Below, in pieces: positions 8,753 through 16,499 of a DNA stretch of 64,000 bases; the first letter of the stretch is position 1; each line of letters opens with the position of its first letter. The translations under genes were made by a program, and so were the position numbers. The notes below the pieces were generated by a model, which saw nothing but the letters and a program-made list of their open reading frames with translations, did not search any database and was not told the origin of the DNA. Source of the DNA: Lacinutrix jangbogonensis (GTDB lineage Bacteria > Bacteroidota > Bacteroidia > Flavobacteriales > Flavobacteriaceae); the NCBI RefSeq assembly GCF_000797445.1, contig NZ_JSWF01000025.1, positions 1-64,000 on the forward strand, in the 5' to 3' direction.

Positions 8753-10309
8753 ATGAAAAAACTACTTCCCTTTTTTGCAATTGCAATACTAGTAGCAGCC
8801 TGTGGCACATCAAAAAGCACCAGTACAACGACTACAGTAAAAGCACCTGCAAATCCAACTAAATATGCAGAAACAATAACTGCCGAAGATTTAAAAACAG
8901 CACTTTACATTTACGCTGGAGACGCATTCGAAGGCCGTGAAACTGGTAAAGAAGGTGAGAAAATGGCAGTAGAATTTATTAAAAAACATTATATCGAAGA
9001 TGGTATTCCGGCAGCAAAAAGTGATGGAAACTATTTTCAAGATGTCCCATTACAAATTATGGCAGTGCCAGATATAAAACTAACGGTTAATGGAAAATCA
9101 TTTACAAACATAGACGATTATGTATCTGTTAGCTCTGTAAAAGATGGCGAACTAGATACAAAAGATATTATTTATGCTGGATTTGGTATTGAAGATGAAA
9201 ATTTTTCAAGCTACGAAGGTATAGATGTTAAAGGAAAAGTTGTAGTTTTTCGTTCTGGAGAACCTAAAAAAGCAAATGGAATGTATGTAATCTCTGGAAC
9301 TGAAGAAGGTTCTAAATGGTCTAATATGCGCCAGCAATTTGCATCTAAACAAGAATTAGCTAAAAGCAAAGGCGCAAAAGCTGTATTGTTTTACTATCCA
9401 GAAGTATATACTATGGCTGCAAACAGATTTGGTAAATCTAGTGGTCGTATGGCTTTAGCAAGTGGTGGCAATGACATGATGTATATGTTAATTAATACCG
9501 ATTTAGCAAAAGCTTTGGTAAGCGATATTGATACTAACGAAAAATCAATGTCTGTAAACACCGATTTATCTATTACTTACAAGAATAATTCTGAAAAAAT
9601 AAATTCTAGTAATGTCGCAGCTATTATTAGAGGTAGCGAAAAACCAAACGAGTATATTGTTATTTCTGCTCACTTAGATCATGAAGGTATTAAAGACGGT
9701 GAAGTTTATAATGGAGCCGACGATGATGGTTCTGGAACTGTTGCCGTTTTAGAAATTGCCGAAGCTTTTGCAAAAGCAAAAAAAGACGGTCATGGACCAA
9801 AACGTTCAATTGTTTTTTTAAATGTAACAGGAGAAGAAAAAGGTTTATTAGGCTCTAAACATTACACAGATAACGATCCTATATTTCCTTTAGTAGATAC
9901 CGTTGCCGATTTAAATATTGATATGATTGGTCGTACAGATCCAAAACGTGAAAAGAAAAACAGAAATTACCTGTACCTAATTGGTAGTGATAAACTAAGT
10001 ACAGAGTTACACAACATTTCTGAAGCCATGAATACTAAGTACATGAATATTGATTTGGATTACACATTTAACGATGAAAATGATCCTAACCGTTATTACT
10101 ATAGAAGTGACCATTACAACTTTGCAAAAAACAATGTTCCTGTAATTTTCTATTTTAATGGTACGCACGACGATTACCACCAACCAGGAGATACACCAGA
10201 TAAAATTCAATACGATTTGTTAGAAAACAGAACACGTTTAGTATTTTATACAGCTTGGGAATTAGCAAATAGAGACGCTAGAATTACAGTAGATAAAGCT
10301 ACTGAGTAG
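8753..10309 (+). CDS. M28 family metallopeptidase with PA-like insert, lipoprotein
   Basis: The 518-aa protein has a lipobox (ILVAAC, Cys17) followed by a Ser/Thr-rich linker. Residues about 45-100 match the N-terminal M28 segment of the upstream paralogue. Residues about 110-280 are an inserted protease-associated-type domain (YAGFGIEDE, VKGKVVVFRSGEP). Catalytic motifs follow: SAHLDHEG, GADDDGSG, TGEEKGLLGS, NIDMIGR and RSDHYNF. It is probably an outer-membrane or periplasmic aminopeptidase. It has its own leader after the hairpin at 8677. Confidence 0.9.
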   Translation: MKKLLPFFAIAILVAACGTSKSTSTTTTVKAPANPTKYAETITAEDLKTALYIYAGDAFEGRETGKEGEKMAVEFIKKHYIEDGIPAAKSDGNYFQDVPLQIMAVPDIKLTVNGKSFTNIDDYVSVSSVKDGELDTKDIIYAGFGIEDENFSSYEGIDVKGKVVVFRSGEPKKANGMYVISGTEEGSKWSNMRQQFASKQELAKSKGAKAVLFYYPEVYTMAANRFGKSSGRMALASGGNDMMYMLINTDLAKALVSDIDTNEKSMSVNTDLSITYKNNSEKINSSNVAAIIRGSEKPNEYIVISAHLDHEGIKDGEVYNGADDDGSGTVAVLEIAEAFAKAKKDGHGPKRSIVFLNVTGEEKGLLGSKHYTDNDPIFPLVDTVADLNIDMIGRTDPKREKKNRNYLYLIGSDKLSTELHNISEAMNTKYMNIDLDYTFNDENDPNRYYYRSDHYNFAKNNVPVIFYFNGTHDDYHQPGDTPDKIQYDLLENRTRLVFYTAWELANRDARITVDKATE

Positions 10310-10322
10310 TAATTTAATAATT

Positions 10323-10404
10323 TGGGCGTTACCTAAAGGTCGCGCTATCACTACTCGCTCTCTGCGAGGAGCTCAAACAGACCGTTCCATCGCTAACGCG
10401 AAGC
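10323..10404. repeat. Structured intergenic repeat, second copy (reverse orientation)
   Basis: This block begins GGGCGTTACC and carries CGCTCTCTGCGAG, CGTTCCATCGCTAACGCG and similar GC-rich small palindromes. Read on the minus strand it ends GCGCGACC...ACGCCCA like the block at 1166-1257. It is non-coding. It marks the boundary between core genes and the cassette region. Confidence 0.5.
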
Positions 10405-10460
10405 AAACTTAAAAAAAGTCATTCATTTCAATTTGAAGTTTTGCATTTTTGATTCTAGGC

Positions 10461-10569
10461 TTTTTTTGTTTACAATATATAATTTATCTTTACGAGATAT
10501 GAGGAACAAAACTTCCTCATATCCGGAAAATAACGAGGGATAATACGTGTATTTATCCACATATAACCA
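10461..10569 (+). promoter_or_regulatory. Leader of the cassette array: promoter and two hairpins
   Basis: A -7-like TATCTTTA (10485-10492) lies 16 bases after a TTTG. A perfect 11-bp stem-loop follows (arms 10496-10506 and 10513-10523, loop CAAAAC), then a second small palindrome GGATAA...TTATCC, and the first cassette boundary at 10570. Unlike the internal repeats it lacks the paired left arm, so it may be the fixed end of the array, equivalent to an attI plus cassette promoter. That role is an inference. Confidence 0.45.
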
Positions 10570-10599
10570 GTTGCCAGCAATTTAAAAAAAACGACATCA

Positions 10600-11322
10600 A
10601 TGATAAAAAAAGTAATAATTGGAATTCTTACAATCGGAATATTTGGTTGTAATTCTAACAAAAAGACAAGCAATTCTATTGAAACCTATTCAGACATAAA
10701 TGTTGTAGGTGCAATGAAAAATGTAATGTGGAAAGGGGAATTAGGAGCAAGTATACAATTAGATACCATTTCTAATAAAAAAGGACTTTATGGAATTGGA
10801 CCTGAAAGTTATTTGACTGGAGAATTACTTATAAATGATGGAAAAAGTTATGTTTCAAAAGTAACATCTGATTCAACTATGACAGTTGAAAAAACATTTA
10901 ATGTATCAGCACCATTCTTGGTTTATTCTAATGTAAACGAATGGAATGAAATCGAATTAGCTTCTGATATCAAGACCATTAAAGATATTGAAAATTTAGT
11001 TGATGCAAAAACGACTAAATCAAAAAGACCTTTTGCTTTTAAATTAACGGGAAGAATATCAAAAGCATTAATTCATATTCAAAATTTACCAAAAGGAACA
11101 AAAGTTTCATCACCAAAAGAGGCTCACAAAGGACAAACAAATTACGAACTTAAAGATGAAGAAGTTACAATCATTGGTTTCTTCTCAACTGAACATAAAG
11201 GAATTTTTACACATCACGACTCGAATATTCACTTACATTTAATAACAGAAGACAAAAGCAAAATGGGACATTTAGATGAAGTGGAAATTGAGAATATGAA
11301 GTTATATTTACCGAAAAAATAA
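10600..11322 (+). CDS. Alpha-acetolactate decarboxylase-like lipoprotein (cassette 1)
   Basis: The 240-aa protein has a lipobox (IGIFGC, Cys17). The mature part follows the acetolactate decarboxylase fold: GELLINDGKSY, then RPFAFKLTGRISKA, and the metal-binding stretch IHLHLITEDKSKMGHL, which supplies the HxH...GH zinc ligands. Acetolactate decarboxylase makes acetoin from acetolactate in the cytoplasm; here the lipoprotein signal implies an envelope location and possibly another substrate. The gene is bounded by GTTGCCAGCA (10570) and its complement TGCTGGCAAC (11328), making it a single-gene cassette. Confidence 0.75.
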   Translation: MIKKVIIGILTIGIFGCNSNKKTSNSIETYSDINVVGAMKNVMWKGELGASIQLDTISNKKGLYGIGPESYLTGELLINDGKSYVSKVTSDSTMTVEKTFNVSAPFLVYSNVNEWNEIELASDIKTIKDIENLVDAKTTKSKRPFAFKLTGRISKALIHIQNLPKGTKVSSPKEAHKGQTNYELKDEEVTIIGFFSTEHKGIFTHHDSNIHLHLITEDKSKMGHLDEVEIENMKLYLPKK

Positions 11323-11327
11323 AAAAC

Positions 11328-11467
11328 TGCTGGCAACACCGTATATAATTTATTGCTGGCTTCTCGTCTACTTACGAAAGTCCTCGCGGACTTTCTTGGT
11401 CGGTAATTATTTACTAAATTAGTTGCTTAAAACACGCAACAAACCATATACAACAACGTTGTGCATA
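11328..11467. repeat. attC-like palindromic repeat a
   Basis: This 140-bp element begins with TGCTGGCAAC, the complement of the start of cassette 1, and ends with GTTGTGCATA, the start of cassette 2. Inner arms at 11341-11356 and 11436-11451 pair over 16 bp with three A.C mismatches on the plus strand (G.T on the minus strand). The centre is an 8-bp hairpin, GAAAGTCC-tcgc-GGACTTTC. This is the layout of an integron attC site, although the core bases do not fit GTTRRRY exactly. Confidence 0.7.
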
Positions 11468-11510
11468 ATTATGACCCGTCCTGAAATAAGGCTACATAAT
11501 TTTAAACATT

Positions 11511-11867
11511 ATGTATAGAAATGACAAAGTAATTAGACGTTACAGTGAACCTTTTAAATTAAAAATTTTAGCCGAACTTACAATCGGAAAACACACAAAG
11601 AGCGAACTTTGTAAGCTCTACTCTATTGCACCTACAACAGTTAATGTGTGGATTAAAAAGTACAATCGTAAAGACTTAATGAATACCAGAGTAAAAGTGG
11701 AAACTAAAGACGAAATATCTAGAATTAAAGGGCTACAAAAAGAGATTGAACAGCTTAAAAAGCTACTTCTTAAAAAGGATCTCGATGCTATGGTGCAGGA
11801 TTCTTATCTTGAAGTAGCTGCTGAAGATCTTGGCTATAAATCAGTTAATGAACTAAAAAAAAGCTAA
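11511..11867 (+). CDS. IS3 transposase OrfA (helix-turn-helix)
   Basis: The 118-aa protein has an HTH_Tnp_1 fold (FKLKILAELTIG..., APTTVNVWIKKYN) and a C-terminal leucine-zipper-like coiled coil (IKGLQKEIEQLKKLLLKKDL). It binds the IS ends. The frame ends at TAA 11865-11867, directly after an A8-G run at 11854-11863. That run can serve as a -1 slippery site producing the OrfAB fusion, as is known for IS3 elements. Confidence 0.9.
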   Translation: MYRNDKVIRRYSEPFKLKILAELTIGKHTKSELCKLYSIAPTTVNVWIKKYNRKDLMNTRVKVETKDEISRIKGLQKEIEQLKKLLLKKDLDAMVQDSYLEVAAEDLGYKSVNELKKS

Positions 11868-12732
11868 GTATAAAGCCTTAATTAAAGCTAAAGAGAAATC
11901 TAAGAGATTTGCTTCTCTTTCAACTATAGCTAGTTGTTTTGGACTTAAACGAGATGCGTATTACAAATACAAATCTAGAGCTGATAAGCATTTAGAACTG
12001 GAACAACAGATTATAAACATTGTTAGAAAAAGACGCAAATCTCTTCCTAGAGAAGGTGTGAGAAAACTTGTGAAATCATTAAACATAGATTTTACTAAAG
12101 CCAATATTAAAGTTGGTAGAGACACGCTATTTAATATTCTTAGAAAACACCAAATGCTAACACTTAGAAGGAAAACCAGCGCCAGAACAACGAACTCATA
12201 TCATCGGTTTTATAAGTATAACAATAGTATAAAAGACCTAGAAATCACAAGACCAAATCAAGTTTGGGTTTCTGATATAACATACATTAGAACCGTAAAA
12301 GGATTTTGTTACTTAGCTTTAATAACTGATATGTATTCTAGGAAAATAGTGGGTTATGACCTGAGTGACAGCTTGGAACTAAAAGGATGCGTCAGAGCAC
12401 TTAATAAGGCTATTTATCAAGCTAAAAACATTAAAGGACTCATACACCACTCTGATAGAGGAATACAGTATTGCAGTAATGTATACACACAAATACTCAA
12501 AAGAAAAAAGGTAGACATTAGTATGACCGAAGAAAATCATTGTTACGAAAACGCCATGGCAGAACGTGTAAATGGTATATTAAAAGATGAGTTTTATCTA
12601 GACCAAACCTTTGATAACCCAGCACACGCAAAGAGAGCTGCAAAAAATGCAATTAATTTATACAACGAAGTAAGATTACATTTATCTTTAGATTATAAAA
12701 CACCAAATATGGTATATCAATTATCAGCTTAA
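11863..12732 (+). CDS. IS3 transposase OrfB (DDE integrase)
   Basis: The frame lies -1 to OrfA and is open from the slippery run; the first ATG is only at 12058, so frameshifting from OrfA is the likely expression route. About 289 residues follow: an HTH_21 region (GVRKLVKSLNIDF), then the rve catalytic core with WVSDITYI (first Asp), HHSDRGIQYCS (second Asp) and a late Glu in ENAMAERVNGILKDE. All three acidic residues are present. Confidence 0.88.
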   Translation, partial: AKYKALIKAKEKSKRFASLSTIASCFGLKRDAYYKYKSRADKHLELEQQIINIVRKRRKSLPREGVRKLVKSLNIDFTKANIKVGRDTLFNILRKHQMLTLRRKTSARTTNSYHRFYKYNNSIKDLEITRPNQVWVSDITYIRTVKGFCYLALITDMYSRKIVGYDLSDSLELKGCVRALNKAIYQAKNIKGLIHHSDRGIQYCSNVYTQILKRKKVDISMTEENHCYENAMAERVNGILKDEFYLDQTFDNPAHAKRAAKNAINLYNEVRLHLSLDYKTPNMVYQLSA

Positions 12733-12778
12733 TTCAATTTTAACCTGTAGCCATATTTCAGGACAAGACATTAAAACC

Positions 12779-13342
12779 ATGAATATGAATAAATTTTTTT
12801 CTTTAGTTTTTTTACTGTTTTTTTTGAGCTGTACAGATGAAAACCAAAAAAAAGATTTGCAAAAAAATGAAAAGGAAAAAATAGTATTGAGCGAAAATAT
12901 AATAGACAAAGACTATATAAACAAATTTGAATTTAGGAATCAAACTTTTAAAAAAACATTAAACAAATCTGATTTCAAAGTTGCATACATTCATCAAACT
13001 GAAATCTGGAAGCACAATAATAAAATTGGAGTTTTTTATTCAGTTACCTACGAATACCTTGTTGAAGACATTAACAGAATGGAGAACTTCTTTAATGGGT
13101 TTATAATTGGACTAAAGACAAGCGATATTGCGTTCAGTGATTTAAAATACGTCGAAAATTATGAATTTGATTTTCCTTTCAAACATTACAAAACATTCAA
13201 GATTTTAAATTCTGATAATGTGAAACTTGGCTTTCTATTCAATATTCTAAAAGGGAAAAAAATAATAAGTATTCTGGTAAATATAAATGATGAGTTCAAA
13301 ATTGATTCTGAAAAATTAATCGGAAAAATAAATGAAATATAA
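12779..13342 (+). CDS. Hypothetical lipoprotein (cassette 2)
   Basis: The 187-aa protein has a hydrophobic signal and a lipobox ending FFLSC. The mature part begins with a charged Lys/Glu/Asp-rich linker, followed by a compact alpha/beta domain with no motif I recognise. Two starts are possible, ATG 12779 or ATG 12785. The gene lies between GTTGTGCATA (11458) and TATGCACAAC (13344), which are exact complements, so it is the payload of cassette 2, now separated from its left boundary by the IS3 element. Confidence 0.7.
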   Translation: MNMNKFFSLVFLLFFLSCTDENQKKDLQKNEKEKIVLSENIIDKDYINKFEFRNQTFKKTLNKSDFKVAYIHQTEIWKHNNKIGVFYSVTYEYLVEDINRMENFFNGFIIGLKTSDIAFSDLKYVENYEFDFPFKHYKTFKILNSDNVKLGFLFNILKGKKIISILVNINDEFKIDSEKLIGKINEI

Positions 13343-13386
13343 CTATGCACAACAAAGTACTGTGGTAAAAAACAAGTAAAATTTCA

Positions 13387-13776
13387 TTAATTTTTCACTA
13401 AAGTACTTCTATAAGATTCATCATATATTAATCCTGATTTTGCAATAGCAAAAGCTTGTTTTAGCAACTTATTACATATAGCTATTAAAGCTAGTTTTTT
13501 ACTCTTTCCTTTGGCAACTAATCGCTCATAAAGTGCTTTACAAGCCTTGTTGCATTTACAAGCATTAAGACTGCACATAAATAATAAATTTCGAAGCTTT
13601 TGATTCCCTATTTTACTAATTCGAGGCCGTCCTTTTACACTGCTTCCACTCTGTCTTATCACTGGTGTTAATCCTGAGTAACTACATAATTCACTTGCAG
13701 TTTTAAAACGAGCAAAAACACCTGTTAAAACCACTAACATAATAGATGTTTTAAGCCCAATACTTGGTATGGTTTT
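13387..13776 (-). pseudogene. IS110 transposase, C-terminal part
   Basis: The frame reads KTIPSIGLKTSIMLVVLTG, then F..F.....CSYSGLTP and GNQKLRNLLFMCSLNA, the Transposase_20 (IS116/IS110/IS902) domain with its conserved serine region, and stops at 13387. It continues the frame of the N-terminal part at 14312 once the IS200 insert is removed (...TRMN + KTIPSIG). Confidence 0.85.
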
Positions 13777-14311
13777 TAATCAATAGAATTCCCCGACGCT
13801 TGCGTCGGGTGTAGCGTAAAGATATGCAGTTTTGTACATATGAGTGAGCATATCCATAAGAGTCATAATAAGAATCTATTGCTTTATCATTTGGTTTGTC
13901 CGATAAAGTATAGACGAAAAGTATTAAACGATGAAGTTTCAGAAACATTAAAGACTATTTGTTTGAAAATAAGTTATCGTTATGAGATTCATTTTTTAGA
14001 GATAGGATGTGATGAAGATCATGTTCATTTTTTGATTCAGAGTGTTCCTATGATGTCGCCAAAAAAAATAGTCAACACAATAAAGAGTTTGACAGCAAGA
14101 GAGATTTTCAGACTTCATCCAGAAGTGAAAAGATTTTTATGGGGAGGTAAGTTTTGGACAAGTGGATATTACGTCAACACAGTAGGTCAGTATGCGAATG
14201 AAGAGGTCATACAGAAATATGTTCAAGGACAGGGAAATCAAAAAGATTATAAGAAAATACATTCCACGCAACTAAAATTGTTTTGATACCTCGTACCCTT
14301 GGGTCGAGGTA
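13777..14311 (+). mobile_element. IS200/IS605-family element (tnpA only)
   Basis: This 535-bp insert lies within the IS110 transposase gene. Each end has a hairpin: CCGACGC-tt-GCGTCGG near 13793 and TACCTCG...CGAGGTA at 14287-14311. Single-stranded hairpin ends without inverted repeats are the hallmark of this family. Only tnpA is present; there is no tnpB. Confidence 0.8.
13840..14286 (+). CDS. tnpA: IS200-type Y1 transposase TnpA
   Basis: The 148-aa protein has the HUH motif in DHVHFLIQ (about residue 65) and the catalytic tyrosine within NEEVIQKYVQGQ near residue 125. Strands and spacing are those of IS200/IS605 TnpA, which cuts and joins single-stranded DNA. Full length, no disruption. 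Confidence 0.92.
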   Translation: MSEHIHKSHNKNLLLYHLVCPIKYRRKVLNDEVSETLKTICLKISYRYEIHFLEIGCDEDHVHFLIQSVPMMSPKKIVNTIKSLTAREIFRLHPEVKRFLWGGKFWTSGYYVNTVGQYANEEVIQKYVQGQGNQKDYKKIHSTQLKLF

Positions 14312-14896
14312 GTTCATTCGAGTTAATAGATCTTGATGCGTTTTCTTTAGCAAAACTAACAACTTATCCTCTAAGAGTTTCATCTCTTTCTTAAGGTGTG
14401 TTAAACTCCGTTTTAAGGATCTTAAAACAGCTTTACTGGGAGATCCCAAAACAGATTCACCATGAAATTTATTTTTTACCATTGTACTTTGTTTTGTATA
14501 TATTGCTAAGGCTCTGGTGATTTGAAAACATTCAATCTCATCTTTTGTATTTCCTTTCCAAAGCTTTAATTCTACTTGCTGTGCATACTCACAAATAAGT
14601 TTTGAGTCGCTCTTGTCGGTTTTGATTTTTGATAGCTTCATCTGAATAAAACGTTTAACAGATAAGGGATTCTCTACTGATACTTTTATCCCAAATTCAA
14701 GTAAATAATAAGCTAACTGATAATGATAATAACCTGTAGCTTCCATTACACAATGACTATGTGAAGTTAACAGTTTAACAAACTTTTTAAAGCCAGACAA
14801 ATTGTTTTTAAACTGATAATAATTACCATCAGAATCTGTAACATCAAATACTAAATGACTAATGTCAAGTCCAAAATATTTTATATCTTTATTCAT
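14312..14896 (-). pseudogene. IS110 transposase, N-terminal part
   Basis: The frame starts at ATG 14896 with YFGLDISHLVFDV (first Asp of the RuvC-like DEDD site), then CVMEATGYYHYQLAYYL, and KTDKSDSKLICEYA with the late acidic pair. It continues in frame to TRMN at 14312, where the IS200 insert begins. A protein from this fragment would lack the C-terminal domain and should be inactive. Confidence 0.85.
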
Positions 14897-15170
14897 AATA
14901 AAATGTTTTTTGAAATCGAGGAACGAAGATTCACGATTTCCTATTTATTAAAATATTAAACAATGAGTAAAGGACGATCTACGCGAGTTTCAACGACTTA
15001 AAAGCGAGGTCCAAAAGGCCTCATAGAACTGTACGAAATCTGTGTAGAAAAGAGAGGTGATTTTCAATGTTGACCAGATCAAAGTCTCTGCGTATATAAT
15101 AACCTTAATCCTCTCTTTTGTGCTTTCTGTTTATAGGTCTTAAATTTAGTGTTTTTATTAAAATGCTAAC
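14897..15170 (-). ncRNA. Candidate IS110 bridge RNA region
   Basis: About 270 bp between the transposase start and the element end have no open frame but contain complementary segments, for example CAAAAGAGAGGATTAAGG against a later CCTCTCTTTT (minus strand). IS110-group elements encode a structured bridge RNA upstream of the transposase on the same strand. The position fits; the fold has not been tested. Confidence 0.4.
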
Positions 15171-15175
15171 TTAAG

Positions 15176-15304
15176 CCGTGTATAATTAATTGCTTTGGCA
15201 AGTGCTTATCTGGAAAATTCCTTCGGAATTTCCTATGGTTCGTTTTCTTTTGCTAAATTAGTTGCTAGCCAACGCAACTAACCATAAACAACAACGTTGT
15301 GCGC
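15176..15304. repeat. attC-like palindromic repeat b (left outer arm at 13344-13353)
   Basis: This is the main part of a repeat split by IS110. Inner left arm GTGTATAATTAATTGC (15178-15193) pairs with GCAACTAACCATAAAC near 15274-15289, with A.C mismatches at the same three places as in repeat a and one G.A. The centre is a GGAAAATTCC/GGAATTTCC hairpin. It ends GTTGTGCGC (15296-15304), the start of cassette 3. Confidence 0.65.
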
Positions 15305-15335
15305 CATACCTGAGATAAATGAACCTCCCTAATTT

Positions 15336-15911
15336 ATGAATGAACTAAAGGATTATTTCAATGCTATTTCAAAACTCAATGAATCGACATGGGCTAAAGT
15401 AATTCCTTTATTTAAGGAGGATAAACTTCTAAAAAACGAATACTTCGCTAAAGAAAATAAAATCGCTCGACAAATAGCTTTTCTTAAAACAGGCGTTGTT
15501 AGAGCTTTTTTCATAAATCAGGAAGGGAAAGATTACAACAAACAATTTTTTGTCGGCCAAAGTATAATAGGTGCTTATACCTCTTTGTTAACGGGGAGTG
15601 CGAACCTAATCGCACAACAGGCTTTGACAGACTGTGAGATTTATACCTGTGATTACACATTATTGACAGCTCTTTTTGACGAATGTCCAGATTTGGAAAG
15701 ATTTGCAAGAAAAATAGCAGAGCATTATTTTTTAGAAAAAGAAAAGAAAGAAATTGAAATTGTATTGCTTGATGCTTCTCAGCGGTATATCCTTTTTCAA
15801 AAAGAATTCCCAACTCTCCAACAACTCATTGCTCAATTTCATATCGCTTCCTATTTAGGCATATCTGCTACACAATTAAGTCGAATCAGAAAACAGTTCG
15901 CATCTAAATAA
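15336..15911 (+). CDS. Crp/Fnr family transcriptional regulator (cassette 3)
   Basis: The 191-aa protein has an N-terminal cyclic-nucleotide-binding beta-roll (about residues 20-115; FFVGQSIIGAYTSLLTG, LTDCEIYTCDY) and a C-terminal winged HTH with recognition segment SYLGISATQLSRIRKQ. No cysteine cluster of the FNR iron-sulfur type is evident, so this is a Crp-type or orphan sensor. Of three genes in the cassette it is the first, and it may regulate the other two. Confidence 0.88.
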   Translation: MNELKDYFNAISKLNESTWAKVIPLFKEDKLLKNEYFAKENKIARQIAFLKTGVVRAFFINQEGKDYNKQFFVGQSIIGAYTSLLTGSANLIAQQALTDCEIYTCDYTLLTALFDECPDLERFARKIAEHYFLEKEKKEIEIVLLDASQRYILFQKEFPTLQQLIAQFHIASYLGISATQLSRIRKQFASK

Positions 15912-15998
15912 TCTCCCAATTCATTTCTTTACATATGTAAATGGATTTCCATTTGCATGGTCGTTGCTTTGTATCATATTAATTTAAAACAAGAATAT

Positions 15999-16475
15999 AT
16001 GAAAACTCAAAACACAAGTAATTCAAACAGGTTAGCTAACAACTTAAATTATACAACAATGACACTAAACACTACTTTAAATTCCAGATTCTGGAAAATT
16101 ACATTTCTCATTGCTGGAATTTATACTGCTGTCGGGGTGTTACCAGGCATATTTAATCCAGAGCAAGGGTTACTTGATTTCACAAGTCAAATAATCGAAG
16201 ATTGGAATACCTTATATTTTTTTAGGAGTTTATGGATTACTGTTTTAGTTTTTGGTATTGGCTTTTTTATAGTGGCTCTAAACCCAACTAAACACATTGG
16301 TATCGTAATTATGGGTTTATTGGGAAAGCTATTCTTTGCTTCTAATGTACTATTTCAGTACTCAAATGAGAAAGTGAGTCAAATGGCAATGACTGCTGCA
16401 ACTATAGATTTAATATTTGTTTTACTGTTTGGAATTTTCATTTTCAAGTATTACTCAAACAAAGAAAACAATTAA
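15999..16475 (+). CDS. Four-helix membrane protein (cassette 3)
   Basis: The protein has 158 aa from the ATG at 15999. A longer frame from 15957 is open, but this ATG follows a better ribosome site (ACAAGAATAT). There are four helices: about residues 30-49, 69-92, 96-116 and 123-142. I recognise no specific family; it resembles small DoxX/DUF4345-like membrane proteins. It lies between the Crp-like regulator and a cupin, with gaps of about 25-90 bases, so one transcript is likely. Confidence 0.7.
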   Translation: MKTQNTSNSNRLANNLNYTTMTLNTTLNSRFWKITFLIAGIYTAVGVLPGIFNPEQGLLDFTSQIIEDWNTLYFFRSLWITVLVFGIGFFIVALNPTKHIGIVIMGLLGKLFFASNVLFQYSNEKVSQMAMTAATIDLIFVLLFGIFIFKYYSNKENN

Positions 16476-16499
16476 ATACAATCGAATAAAACTAAAGCT

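Larger units (their letters stand above)
11472..12770 (+). mobile_element. IS3 family insertion sequence
   Basis: This 1.3-kb element has ends starting TG and finishing CA. The inverted repeats share GTCCTGAAATA, then A or T, then GGCTACA. The flanks repeat TTA on both sides (11469-11471 and 12771-12773), a 3-bp target duplication. It carries orfA and orfB in overlapping frames. It sits a few bases inside cassette 2, between the cassette boundary and the lipoprotein gene. Both frames are intact, so it may be active. Confidence 0.9.
13354..15175 (-). mobile_element. IS110 family element, interrupted by an IS200 element
   Basis: The element lies between TATGCACAAC (13344-13353) and CCGTGTATAAT (15176), splitting one attC-like repeat right after its outer AAC. 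Without the IS200 insert (13777-14311) it would be about 1.3 kb. The transposase is on the minus strand and is preceded by about 280 bp of non-coding sequence, the usual place of the IS110 bridge RNA. A decayed second copy (18490-18760) sits at the same position of another repeat. Confidence 0.85.

Noticed and set aside
10496-10523. Riboswitch in the leader hairpin of cassette 1
   Set aside because: It is a simple 11-bp stem with a 6-base loop and has none of the conserved elements of known riboswitch classes.
13777-14311. TnpB and omegaRNA with the IS200 element
   Set aside because: Only tnpA fits in 535 bp; no tnpB fragment is present on either strand.
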